Assembly (NCBI RefSeq): GCF_026210795.1
Contig: NC_089448.1
Location: 248,001-312,000, forward strand
Direction of reading: 5' to 3'
DNA from: Rhizophagus irregularis
Taxonomy: Eukaryota; Glomeromycota; Glomeromycetes; Glomerales; Glomeraceae
DNA: 64,000 nucleotides
Shown in pieces: positions 33,359 to 44,056 of this stretch. Below the pieces are notes generated by a model. It was not told where the DNA came from, did not search any database, and worked only from the letters and a program-made list of their open reading frames with translations. The number at the start of each line of letters is the position of its first letter. The stretch's first letter is position 1. A program made the translations under genes and the position numbers.

Positions 33359-34846
33359 TTATATCTTAAAGTCCATATTTACTATTTTTTCAAAATAGTC
33401 GCATATAAAATCTTTAATTACTCCATTATTTTTATATTTATTAATCAATTTTTTATAATTTTTTTCTCTATAAATATAATTGGATGTAAGTATGGAAAGT
33501 GCAGGTCGACCTTTCCATTTTTCTAAAAATTCCTCCAAAGTTTCCAAAGAAAATTCAACATCACAAATAAATCTAATTTCTTTCAAGTTAGTTGGTGATG
33601 ATCTAATTAATATTTTTAATATCTCTTCATTTTCTATAAGTAGTTCTTCTTCAGGTAGTACATCATCATTTATATGTATGGCTAATAATAATGACTTCAA
33701 ATTTTGACAAATTTTTAGTAATTTTTCAAATTCATTAAAATGTTCTTTTGATGGTGGAAATATAAGAGACAAATATTCAATTGAAAGACATTTTTCATAA
33801 ACTTTACGAATAAAAATGAGGGAATCATCATCAAAATTCCTTACATATTCATCAAGCTCATAGGGTGATCCTAAAAAAATTTTCTTTAGATGACCTCCAG
33901 TATTTTCAATTATAATAGAAGCTGCTTTTAATTCGTAATAACCTATTCTAAAGATTTCGAGATCACGAAAAACACACATTTTTAATTGCTCTTCACTTAA
34001 AGGCTCAATATTAACTATCAATGTTTTTAGTTTATAAAATTTCGGGAGTACTTTGTACAATGTGGGACATCTAAATAAGAAGTCTAATTTTAAATGGTTG
34101 ATAGTATCTACCTTTTTATCTATTGCAAAAAGAATCTCTTTGTAAGAATCTTGATCTGGCCCAGGAACATATAAAGTATCATAATCATCATTCCATTCAA
34201 AATACTTTAAATTTTTCTGAACTTTAATTAATTTAACAATCCCGTGATAATCATTTTCTGAATCTACATTATCAATAATGAGTCTCTGTATATATTGACA
34301 TTGCCATGCCAATCCATGAAAATATGAAGAATCTATCGAAGTGTCACATTTTAATTCACAAAGTGATTCAAAACGAAGCTTAGCTTCTGGTAAATAAAAT
34401 ATTTGATGTTTAATGAATCTCATATCCAAATACTTTAATTCTGGGAATTTTTTCATAAAGATGCCATAAAATTCTTGTTGTAAAATAAATTTATTATAAG
34501 ATAAAGATGATCCAATAGAAGTTATAACGTTTAAAGTATAAACATTAATGCTTCTACAAAAAGATAAATAATCAAACAAAAGTAGTTGACGTGAAACTGT
34601 CAATAGTTGAATTCCTTGTCTCGTTAGGGATTCTTTAACATCATCAGACAAGTAAGAAGAAATAATTGCAAATAAATATTTTTTAGTGTAATAATTAATA
34701 TCATAGCACCAAGGATTTCTCCATAAAATTGGAACCACAGTTTGACACCAAAGTCTATTGACCATTAGACATGAAAAGAGAGATTTCGAATCATCTTGTA
34801 ATCCTTCAAATATTAAGTAAAGAACATCTTTATTTAGTTTTGACAT
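33359..34846 (-). CDS. F-box protein, cluster member 1
   Basis: Intronless, 495 aa. The F-box (residues ~1-45) reads NKDVLYLIFEGLQDDSKSLF, then CLMVNRLWCQ and LWRNPWCYD. The subfamily landmarks CRSINV, ELKYLDMRFIKHQIF, CDTSIDSSYFHGLAW, SIEYLSLIFPPSKEHFNEF, ICQNLKSL, SPTNLKEIRF and WKGRPALSIL are all present. A Glu replaces the usual Glu/Lys pattern at EGL, a minor change. Probable SCF ubiquitin-ligase adaptor. It is the downstream-most gene of the minus-strand tandem cluster and has its own copy of the conserved upstream block. No break is seen. Confidence 0.9.
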   Translation of the reverse strand: MSKLNKDVLYLIFEGLQDDSKSLFSCLMVNRLWCQTVVPILWRNPWCYDINYYTKKYLFAIISSYLSDDVKESLTRQGIQLLTVSRQLLLFDYLSFCRSINVYTLNVITSIGSSLSYNKFILQQEFYGIFMKKFPELKYLDMRFIKHQIFYLPEAKLRFESLCELKCDTSIDSSYFHGLAWQCQYIQRLIIDNVDSENDYHGIVKLIKVQKNLKYFEWNDDYDTLYVPGPDQDSYKEILFAIDKKVDTINHLKLDFLFRCPTLYKVLPKFYKLKTLIVNIEPLSEEQLKMCVFRDLEIFRIGYYELKAASIIIENTGGHLKKIFLGSPYELDEYVRNFDDDSLIFIRKVYEKCLSIEYLSLIFPPSKEHFNEFEKLLKICQNLKSLLLAIHINDDVLPEEELLIENEEILKILIRSSPTNLKEIRFICDVEFSLETLEEFLEKWKGRPALSILTSNYIYREKNYKKLINKYKNNGVIKDFICDYFEKIVNMDFKI

Positions 34847-34919
34847 CTTTTATCCAAAAAATAATTGAAATTTTTTTAAAGGTAAATTTAGATATTTTTT
34901 CACAAAAATGTTCAAAAAA

Positions 34920-35085
34920 AAATTTTTTTTTTTTTTTTTAAAAAAAAGGAAAATTAAATACCGGAATCATTTTCTGGACAATTTAAATTTATTCTGTGCG
35001 ACCATGAAGATCAAATGATGTTTCATATGACAAAATCAAACATTACGCCAAATGATGGTGATCTACCAATCCATGTAAAGTTTGA
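34920..35085 (-). promoter_or_regulatory. Conserved upstream block, copy for the gene at 33359
   Basis: A T-run/A-run inverted tract (34920-34948) is followed, away from the gene, by TCTGTGCGACCATGAAGATC, ATGATGTTTCATATGA, AACATTACGCCAAA and CCATGTAAAGTTTGATG. The same sequence of motifs occurs before the genes at 38367 and 45421. Confidence 0.5.
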
Positions 35086-35389
35086 TGCTTTAATTTTTTT
35101 GTTTATAGTAGTAAATATTGGCATGGTCACATGTATTTAGAATATCACATATACACATGTCTTTGATTGTATATTTGGTATTTTTCGCGCCAGGTTCCCA
35201 TTGGATCCGATGTAATGACGCCAGAAGACATGGGACCGGATGATTACAAATGATTACAAATCAAAGAATTTCAGATGTTGATCAATCGGACCAGAATCAA
35301 TGGGACGTGAATATTAACAGTTAACTTTAACAAAAAATACACTAAAATTTTAACGTTATTGAAAATGTGACTAATATTTAATCAATTTT

Positions 35390-35910
35390 TTGTTTCATTA
35401 TTAGACAGATTTTAGTAGTTTTTTAAATTCAGTGAAATTTTTCCTTAACGATAGTGATAAACTTTCAATTGATTGATAGTTTCATAAATTTTGCGTCATC
35501 AAGATTACTTTATTTCGTTATTTAATACATAATACACATGTGTATACGTAATATTTGATAAAATTTATGTAGATGACCCGCTATACTGGAAGTCATATTT
35601 AATGAAAAGTTTTCAACATGTTTAATAAATTTTTTGTAAAGATCAATATATCATTTTTAATTCATAAATTTTGTTTGTTTGTAATCTGCCTTTTTTCAAA
35701 TTCAAGAAGACTTTCTTAATAAGAGTTTTTTGGCATCTTTGAATTCACCTTTCCATTCAAAATACTTTGTTTACCGATTTTATAATCAACTTTTGTACGA
35801 AATGTTATATATATATATATATCGACAGATACGTGTTAATCCATAAAGTATGGGTTAAAGTGCACCTCATTTTAAATTCACAAGTAATTCAAAAAAACGA
35901 AACTAATAAA
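35390..35910 (-). pseudogene. F-box subfamily pseudogene
   Basis: Blocks align in order with intact paralogs: ACAGATTTTAGTAGTTTTTT (the CQNLKSL/KLLKI region), TCAATTGATTGATAGTTTCA (the SIEYLSL region), TTTCCATTCAAAATACTTTG (the KYFEWK region) and the CDTSID surroundings near 35820-35890. Indels and stops throughout and a large central deletion. No F-box start is left. Confidence 0.65.
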
Positions 35911-36397
35911 ATATTTAAGGTTTAATTGTTGTAAAAAAAAACTTATTCAATAGTAACATTTCCGTTCCGATTAATTATTCGTATATACTTAAAATTTTGT
36001 TATTAGAGTTTTACGGGTTGAAATTATTTTTTATCCTTTTTTTTATTGACAAAAATATATATTTTTTTTTTATGTTATTTTATTTATCGAAACTCGTTCG
36101 ATAATAATACCTTACAGATGTATTCAAAAGTTTCCTATCTAAAAAAAATAAAACAAAATACAATGAAAAAATTTTTTAACTACTAAATAAGAACTTTTTG
36201 TAATTAACTACAAAACTATTTACATTTTTGTAGTCGTAGCAAGATTCACACGAAAAAAACTAAATTATTATTTATTAAAGATTTTTTATCTTAATTCATA
36301 TTCAAAGAAATAAGACATCCCGACTGATATCGATATACTCAAAACTCCCGATGTTTTCATCCAGAATTAACGCCTCTTGTAATGCGAAGCGTTGTCC

Positions 36398-37620
36398 TTA
36401 AAAAATTTTATTAATTACTTTTGGTACACGGTTATTATTATTCTTTCCTCTAAATTTCTGCTTGTTCTTTCCAGTTTTAACGCGTTTTGCCCTAGGATTC
36501 TTAGAATCTTCCTTTTCCGATTTGTTAGGAAGTCTTGTCGAGCAAGCTTCGTTAACTTCTGAAAAGCCCTTCAATCTTTCCATTGTAGGGTTTTTGTTTT
36601 CCGATCCCTTTGGTGTAATTATCACTCCAGCTTCTGTTTGACCTCTTTAGCACCTTGTTTAGGAGTCTTTTCTAACTATTTCTTCTTGAATTCTTCTATA
36701 ACGTCCACTACTTCTCAGGACCTGTATTCTAGTTTATTTTTTCCGATGGATTCGTTGGAGTTTGTTCACCAACCTGTATTTATTCACCAAGTTGACCACC
36801 TCGTCCTCGTTCGGTAGTTGACTTTCTAACTTCTCCTTATCTTTTCGTAACGTTGTAACATTCTTTTCTCCCCATATCTACTACAAAACCATTAAAATTA
36901 TTCTTTTTCGGCAGAATTATCCACGTTTCATCTACATCTCCATTCTCTAAACTTTGAAAAATTGTTCGTCCCTAGATCCTCTGTAAAATCGATTTGAAAA
37001 AAAATAAAATTATACAGTACATCTCTTTTGTATTCCTTGTATAAGTCTACGAAAGATAACTTTTTAGAATCATCCGGAACCTTTTTATATACAGTCCATT
37101 TGAGTATATTACATATTTCCAATAATTTTTTTTCTACTGCAAACCAACGCAATACTTAGATGTTATTCTTTATAGATGAAACCAAACCGCTTTATCAAAT
37201 TCTTTATCGTGATAAATATATATATTAGCTTTTTATGGAAACGCACTTATGTTGTTTTTTTTTACTTTAAAAATTTTGATACAGCTATTAATCGGAACAT
37301 TTAAAATTTGGGATTATGACATTTCGGGATTGGGATAACGTACCTTCGGGATTTCGAGTTTCGGGATTCCCGAACATTCGTATATAAGGATCTCATGTGA
37401 CTCGGAACAAAGTACTCCCGGATCCGGTAACTCGTTGATCCATTTTTCCCGGGTCCTTCTTTTTGATCATCGTTTCGTTTTCTTATTTTTGTTAGCCGAT
37501 TTTTTTTATGACTTCATCTGTCTGCAAAACGATTCGTTCCAACTTCTCAATCTGATTATCCTTTTTTGTCAATTCTTTATTCGCTTGCTTCAACCAATAG
37601 CGTAATGCAGCAGTGTCCTT
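36398..37620 (-). pseudogene. Decayed coding region with coiled coil, family unknown
   Basis: Minus-strand pieces look protein-like: KKDTAALRYWLKQANKELTK followed by KDNQIEKLERIV at ~37620-37510 (coiled coil), MRWFAVEKKLLEICNILKW at 37152-36928, and a basic tail with ENKNPTMERLKGF and GKNKQKFRGKNNNNRV at 36625-36398. Stops and frame changes separate them. The composition is less AT-rich than its neighbours. Possibly a transposon gag-like protein; I do not recognise it. It separates two F-box genes. Confidence 0.35.
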
Positions 37621-37661
37621 CTTATTCAATATGCTATTTATATATATATGTAATGGCAAAA

Positions 37662-37885
37662 GGTCATTTAGCCATTTTGAAACGACCCCTGCCTGAATGA
37701 CTTTCGAATGACCTAGCCATTCAGGTCATTTGTCGTTTAAGTCATTTAGATTTAATACTGGCCAAATTTATGAAGCCAACCCGAATTACAATTTTTATTC
37801 GAAAGAATTTAGAAATGAATAGGTCATTTGTCATTTAATGTTGAAATGACCCCAAATGACACGTGACCATTCTTAATAACTCTGC
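37662..37885. mobile_element. Small inverted-repeat element rich in GGTCATTT
   Basis: The left end TAATGGCAAAAGGTCATTT and the right end (reverse) GAATGGTCACGTGTCATTT are similar inverted termini, and AATGAC/GTCATT motifs fill both arms. No target duplication or coding capacity was found. Borders approximate. Confidence 0.4.
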
Positions 37886-38366
37886 GGCAGCTAAGATCTG
37901 TATTCTTCGTATTCTTCGCTAACAACGTGAAAATGTGAAAGTTTCATATATATCTTTTTCAACCTCTCTTTTGAAGTTAAATCAATATTTTGAAATTTTT
38001 ATTAATAAAAGTGCAGTTTCGTTTCGTTAAAAAAGTTTATATTCTTGTCAGATAAGACTTCAATTTTTGTCTATTTCGATAATATTTTTTTAAAACTCCG
38101 AGACTTTTACTTTTTCTCAAAAATTTTGGACCGAACGATCTATAGAAAATAAAATTTTTTTCATAATATTGTAGTATGATATTTTTACATCATTATAAAA
38201 CATTGGATAACAAGGAAAACGCTTTAATATTTTTTTGAATGTTAATACTTCCTATTTAAATATATTTGATAAAAATAATTTATTACAATATAAAGATTTA
38301 TAAGACATAGAATTAATTTCTTAATAAAAAATATAAAATTTAAAAATTAATTTCATAATGTTAACA

Positions 38367-39890
38367 TTATAACAAATGTGGTAACATATAATATTCACAA
38401 CTTAATCCATATTTTACTACATTAATAAAAGATTCACATCTAAAATCCTTAATTACTCCATTGTTTTTATATTTATTGATCAATTTTACATAATTTTCTT
38501 CTCTAAAAATAGGTTTATATGTAAGTATGGAAAGTGAAGGTCGACCTCTCCATTTTACTAAGAATTCCTCAAAGGTTCCTAAAGAAAATTTAAAATCATA
38601 AAGAAATCTAATTTCTCTTAGATTAGTTGGTGCTGATTTAATGATTATTTTTAATAATTCTTCTCCATTTTCTGAAAGGTTTTTTTCAGTTACTTGCTCT
38701 TCCATGTCACACATAATTAATGATAATGACTTCAAATTTTGACAAACATTTAATAATTTTTCAAATTCTTCGAAGTGCTCCTTTGATGGTGAAAATGCAA
38801 GAGGCAAATATTCAATTGAAGGACAATATTGATAAATTTTACGGATAAAAGTAAGAGAATCATCATAAAAGTCATCTATATGATCAGGTTCATAAGTCCC
38901 TAATAAAATTTTCTTTAAGTGTCCTCCACTATTTTCAATTATAATAGAAGCTGTTTTCAAATTACAATAATCTATTTTAAGGATTTCAAGATCATGATAG
39001 ACACACATTCTTAATTGTTCTTCATTAGTATACCTAAAATCATTAACTATTAAGGTTTTTAATTTATAAAGCTTTGGAAGTACCTTGTGTAATGTCTGAC
39101 CAATATATACAAGGTATATTTTTAAATGATTGATAATATCTGCCTTTTTTTCTAATGCAAGAAGAATTGGATCTATAGAATTAGCTGCCTTTTTTTTATC
39201 TGGTACATAATAAATTGAAGAACTATAAGTGTAAAATTCATCTATCAATTCAAAATATTTTAAATTTTTCTGAACTTCAATTAATTTAACAACTCCAAAA
39301 TTAGCTTTTGTTTTTGCATTATTAACAACGATAATCTTCTGTATATATTGAGAAATATGTGCTAATCCATAAAAGTATGAAGAGTCAATAGAAGTATCAC
39401 ATTTTAATTCATAAAGTGATTCAAAACGAAGTTTTGCTTCTGGAAAATTAAATATTTGATGTTCAATTGATCTCATATCCAAATACTTCAATTCCGAACA
39501 TTTCTTCATAAAGAGATTGTAAAATTCTTGTTGCAAAAATAATCGATTACTTGCTGAAGATGATCCAACAGAAATTATAGATTTCATAATATTTACATTA
39601 ATACTTCTACAAAAAGATACATAATCAAATAAAAGCGATTGATGTGAAACTGACGGTAATTGTTTCATTAGGAATTTTTTTGTATCATCGGATAAATAAG
39701 AAGCAATAATTGCAAATAAATATGTTTTACTATAATAATTAATATCATGAAACCAAGGATTTCTCCATAAAATTGGAATCACGGTTTCACACCAAAGTCT
39801 ATTGACCATTAGACATGAAAATAGGGATTTCGAATCATCTTTTAATTCTTCAAAGATTAAGAAAAGAACATCTTTATCGAGTCTTGACAT
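38367..39890 (-). CDS. F-box protein, cluster member 2, with frameshift-extended C-terminus
   Basis: Intronless, 507 aa. The start is MSRLDKDVLFLIFEELKDD and the F-box core VNRLWCETVIPILWRNPW is intact. Subfamily landmarks follow (SIEHQIFNFPEAK, CDTSIDSSYFYGLAH, SIEYLPLAFSPSKEHFEEF, SAPTNLREIRF, WRGRPSLSIL). A local insertion with KKKAANS lies near residue 240. The paralogs end NVVNMDFKL; here a small change just after NVV shifts the frame, giving KYGLSCEYYMLPHLL. The shift is at the very end, so function may survive. Probable SCF adaptor. Confidence 0.88.
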   Translation of the reverse strand: MSRLDKDVLFLIFEELKDDSKSLFSCLMVNRLWCETVIPILWRNPWFHDINYYSKTYLFAIIASYLSDDTKKFLMKQLPSVSHQSLLFDYVSFCRSINVNIMKSIISVGSSSASNRLFLQQEFYNLFMKKCSELKYLDMRSIEHQIFNFPEAKLRFESLYELKCDTSIDSSYFYGLAHISQYIQKIIVVNNAKTKANFGVVKLIEVQKNLKYFELIDEFYTYSSSIYYVPDKKKAANSIDPILLALEKKADIINHLKIYLVYIGQTLHKVLPKLYKLKTLIVNDFRYTNEEQLRMCVYHDLEILKIDYCNLKTASIIIENSGGHLKKILLGTYEPDHIDDFYDDSLTFIRKIYQYCPSIEYLPLAFSPSKEHFEEFEKLLNVCQNLKSLSLIMCDMEEQVTEKNLSENGEELLKIIIKSAPTNLREIRFLYDFKFSLGTFEEFLVKWRGRPSLSILTYKPIFREENYVKLINKYKNNGVIKDFRCESFINVVKYGLSCEYYMLPHLL

Positions 39891-39997
39891 TTTTATCCAA
39901 AAAATAATGAGAGAAATGTTTTAAAGGATTAAATATCTTATAATAGAAAATGTTTTTTAAATAATCTTAAATATAATTTTACAACAACGGTTAAATA

Positions 39998-40180
39998 TTT
40001 TTTTTTTAAAAAAAAAAAATAATAAATAAATGAAAATTATTAATAAATGGCGGAATCAAACTCCGGTTGTTCTGTGCGACCGTGAGACCATGCGACCATA
40101 ACGATGATCAAATAATGTTTCACATGAAAAATCAACATTACGTCAAATAGCAGGGTTTTCACAATCCCATGTAAAGTTTG
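39998..40180 (-). promoter_or_regulatory. Conserved upstream block, copy for the gene at 38367
   Basis: The poly-T/poly-A tract at 39998-40019 is followed by TTCTGTGCGACCGTGAGACC, a partial local duplication of the GCGACC motif, ATGATCAAATAATGTTTCAC, AACATTACGTCAAA and CCCATGTAAAGTTTGAT. Same order as before the gene at 33359. Confidence 0.5.
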
Positions 40181-40229
40181 ATATTTATTATAAGGAATTT
40201 GGAGATATTTATTTTACATTCGAAAAATT

Positions 40230-40990
40230 CCGCAATTTTTGAGACAAAAATTATAATTTTATTTATTTCTTCAGTATGAAAAGTGTAGGTCGATCTTCCT
40301 ATTTTCTTAAAAATTCCTCTAAGGGAAACTAATTTTCTTAAATTATTGATGTCGATCAAATTAGTTTCAAAATTCTTCCTTTTTTCATCAGTTTGTTTCT
40401 ATTCATCATTGTTCATAACAAATAACAATGATTAAATCTTGACAGGCCCTTAATAAATTTTTAAAATTCACAAAACGCTCCCTTGAGGGGATAGTTTCAT
40501 AAATTTTGTGAATAAAAATAAGAAAACTTTCATTCTATCATCACCTCAATAATTAACATATAAGGTTTTAATTGCCTTCGCAATTTTTAATCATACTAGA
40601 AACCACATTTAATGAAATATAATCTATTTTAGAGATCTCAAGCGCACGATAAATTAACGATTCTTGATAAACAAAATAAATTATCAATTTAGTAGTTGAA
40701 TTAATAGTAATTTTCTTAATTTATAAGTTTTTGAGAGTATTTTATCAAATTATTCGTTATTTTTTAGTTCAAAAATTCTTTCATAATAAGATTTTAATGA
40801 TCTTCGAGCTGACCTTTTCATTTAGAATACTTTTAATTCTTCCGAAATTAATTTTTTATGATTACTAGTTTTTGAAATCTTTATATATTGTCAGATACGT
40901 GCTATATAAAATATATAAAAGAACGGTGAATCAACAGAATGAAATGCGTCGACATTTAAATAACAAAATAATTCAAATAAATCATGTCTT
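40230..40990 (-). pseudogene. F-box subfamily pseudogene
   Basis: Aligns with the C-terminal half of the paralogs. GTATGAAAAGTGTAGGTCGA matches the WRGRPALSIL coding strand, TCTTGACAGGCCCTTAATAA matches CQNLKSL, TTTCATAAATTTTGTGAATA matches the FIRKVYE part, and 40880-40960 matches the CDTSID region. Many stops and deletions. The open frame 40159-40359 within it is a relic. Confidence 0.7.
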
Positions 40991-41436
40991 TTATTATTTA
41001 GTGTTTTAATTTTTATAAAAACGAATCATTCAATATTATTTCCGTCTTAATAAATAATTTTTCAAAATCATCTCGTATCATGTGATGTTTTATTAATTTA
41101 TTTATGTTGTATACTACTAATTATCAACAAAAAGTATATTGCGTCATTGTATCAGATTTATTAATAAGCAGTGCATGTGAAAATTGGACAATAAGAACGA
41201 TATTAGAATGGTTCAATTATATAATGCTTATTAAGTAACAAATTTATAATAATATAAACTTATAATATTTCTATTTATTATAATATATATTTCCTATTAA
41301 ATACAGATGAAATACATCACTACTAGATACAAAAATGTTTATGTTTCTGATAATAAAATATACATATAATAAATAAATAATTAAAAAATTCTAATATTAT
41401 AACAAATTCGATAAAAAAATTTGATAAAATAATGTT

Positions 41437-42915
41437 TCACAACTTAAAATCCATATTTACTACATTCATAAATGATTCACATCTAAAATCTTTAATTATT
41501 CCATTATTTTTATATTTATTAATCAATTTTACATAATTTTCTTCTTTATAAATAGACTTATATGTAAGTATAGAAAGTGCAGGTCGACCTCTCCATTTTT
41601 CCAAAAATTCTTCCAAGACGTCTAAAGAAAATTCAACATCACAAATAAATCTAATTTCTCTCAAGTTAGTTGGTGCTGATCTAATTAAAATTTTTAATAA
41701 TTTTTCTCCATTTTTTAAAAGTGAGTTTTCACCTTCTACATCATTCCAATATACAGCCAATAATAATGACTTCAAATTTTGACAAATTTTTAGTAATTTT
41801 TCAAATTCGTCAAAATGCTCTTTTAATGGTGGAAATATAAGAGACAAGTATTCAATTGAAAGACATCTTTCATAAACTTTACGAATAAAAATGATGGAAT
41901 CATCATTAAAATTATCTATATAATCATCAATTTCATATTGTGATTCTAAGAAAATTTTCTTTAAATGTCCTCCACTATTTTCAATTATAATAGAAGCTTC
42001 TTTTAATCCATAATAATCTATTTTAAAGATCTCAAGGTCATGATAAACACACATCTTTACTTGTTCTTCATCATTAAAAGGCCAAAAACTTGTTATCAAT
42101 GTTTTTAATCTACGAAATTTTGGAAGTACCTTACACAATGTTGGATTATTAACAAACATAAAATATACATTTAAATGGTTGATAGTATTTGCATTTTTCT
42201 CTAATGCATGAAGTATCTCTTTGTAAGAATCTAGTCCGGGAATATAAAAATCATGGCTATCTTTCCATTCAAAATACTTTAAATTTTTCTGAGCTTCGAT
42301 TAATTCAGCAATCCCATGATAATCATTTGGGTCTACGTTATCAACGATGAGTCTCTGTATATATTGACATAGCTGTGCTAATCCATAAAAATATGAAATA
42401 TCTATTGATGTGTCACATTTTAGTTCATAAAGTGATTCAAAACGAAGCTTAGCTTCTGGAAAATAAAATATTTGATGTTTAATGGATTTAATATCCAAAT
42501 ACTTTAACTCTGGAAATTTCTTCATAAAGATACGATAAAATTCTTGTTGCAAAAGAAATTGATTATAAGCTAAAGATATTTCAACTAAAGTTATAGAATT
42601 CATAGTATCTGTATTAATACTTCTACAATAAGATAAATAATCAAACAAAAGTAGTTTGTATGAAAATGATGGTAATTGAATTCCTTGTTTCGTTAGGGAT
42701 TCTTTAGTATCATCAGATAAATAAGAGGCAATGATTAAAAATAAATAACTTTTATTACTATACTTAATATCATAGCACCAAGGATTTCTCCATAAAATTG
42801 GAATTACAGTTTCACACCAAAGTCTATTAATCATTAGACATGAAAAGAGGGATTTCGAATCATCTTGAAATTCTTCAAATATTAAGAAAAGAATATCTTT
42901 ATTGAGTTTTGACAT
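41437..42915 (-). CDS. F-box protein, cluster member 3
   Basis: Intronless, 492 aa, MSKLNKDILFLIFEEFQDD start. F-box residues ~1-45 are intact. All subfamily landmarks are present (CRSINTDTM, ELKYLDIKSIKHQIF, CDTSIDISYFYGLAQLC, SIEYLSLIFPPLKEHFDEF, SAPTNLREIRF, WRGRPALSIL). The end IIKDFRCESFMNVVNMDFKL is close to that of the plus-strand gene at 15308, so these two may be close relatives. Probable SCF ubiquitin-ligase adaptor, target unknown. The conserved upstream block is only partly kept (43055-43120). Confidence 0.9.
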   Translation of the reverse strand: MSKLNKDILFLIFEEFQDDSKSLFSCLMINRLWCETVIPILWRNPWCYDIKYSNKSYLFLIIASYLSDDTKESLTKQGIQLPSFSYKLLLFDYLSYCRSINTDTMNSITLVEISLAYNQFLLQQEFYRIFMKKFPELKYLDIKSIKHQIFYFPEAKLRFESLYELKCDTSIDISYFYGLAQLCQYIQRLIVDNVDPNDYHGIAELIEAQKNLKYFEWKDSHDFYIPGLDSYKEILHALEKNANTINHLNVYFMFVNNPTLCKVLPKFRRLKTLITSFWPFNDEEQVKMCVYHDLEIFKIDYYGLKEASIIIENSGGHLKKIFLESQYEIDDYIDNFNDDSIIFIRKVYERCLSIEYLSLIFPPLKEHFDEFEKLLKICQNLKSLLLAVYWNDVEGENSLLKNGEKLLKILIRSAPTNLREIRFICDVEFSLDVLEEFLEKWRGRPALSILTYKSIYKEENYVKLINKYKNNGIIKDFRCESFMNVVNMDFKL

Positions 42916-43054
42916 TCTTTAGCAAAATAATTTCTTATTTTTATGGTTATTATAATAAATAACTTTTTAAAAAATTTTTCAACAATTAAAAGAAAAAGAA
43001 AAATTTTTAAGTTTCACAAAACAAATTCCAAATAATGAAATACAATTGGGAATA

Positions 43055-43120
43055 AAATTCCATCATTCACAAGTAACGTTTCACAACAAACAAATATTAC
43101 GCCAAACATTTGATTTGCCA
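43055..43120 (-). promoter_or_regulatory. Partial conserved upstream block for the gene at 41437
   Basis: AAGTAACGTTTCACAACA and ATATTACGCCAAACATTTGA match the second half of the block found before the paralogs. The first half (TGTGCGACC) is missing. Confidence 0.4.
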
Positions 43121-44023
43121 AAATTTTGTAATTTACTAGTGTTTTGACTATTTATATCATGTGATATGCATACTGTACCACATGATACTGCAGTCGTGTC
43201 TATTTGCAATTTTACAATCATGATAGGAATATGCATATAATATATTATGTACGGTATATTGTAATAAATTATGCATGAAAATAAAGAATATTACAAAGGA
43301 TGAGAGCTATGACTTTAACGCAGAGTGCATCATACATACAGTGTGGCTTGAACCACCTGAAGAGTTTCAATGCTTGTATTGGCCAATAATACTTTTAAAT
43401 TATTTTTTGAGACTGTAACTAGTGACGTATTTCAAGTTGCGCCATATTGTGTTACTTAATTGACGTGACTAGACGACTAGACGTATCTTAAGTCGAAAAT
43501 TATTATTTATTTTTATGTATTAAAAAATAAATTCCATTTTTTTTTATTGCATATATTCCTCCTTAATTAGTATATTTATCTCCTTAGCTCATTCTTCTAA
43601 TTTATTTAAAACATTAATAACTGAATTAATTGGATTGAAATCCATACTATTATCATCATCCTCTCTATTAGCATTAATTGAATATTTATGTTTGTTTCTA
43701 ATTGAGTAAGAGGAAGATTAGTGTCTGTTTTCTTATTATCATGGCAGTATATAAAAAAATTAAACTTGAAAACACACGTATCAAGTTTATAATTATAAAG
43801 AATTTCATGTTAAAAGTTCAAATGTCTAAGGCATTTTACATCAGGAGTTTTAGCTTAAGTTATTTTGCGAAGTCACATGGAAATGTGACGCTGACGCTGA
43901 AAAAAGAGACGTAACCATAAAATTTCAAGTGTCTGCAACTAATATCTGTCATAATCTTTGTAAGCAGTATTGCAAAACGGGATGCTTACTGGTATGCTTA
44001 ATGCATTGTATATCGAACTGAAC

Positions 44024-44056
<33 letters not shown>

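Noticed and set aside
33480-33707. Plus-strand frames antisense to the F-box genes (also 45569-45784)
   Set aside because: Exact antisense shadows of conserved F-box coding sequence.
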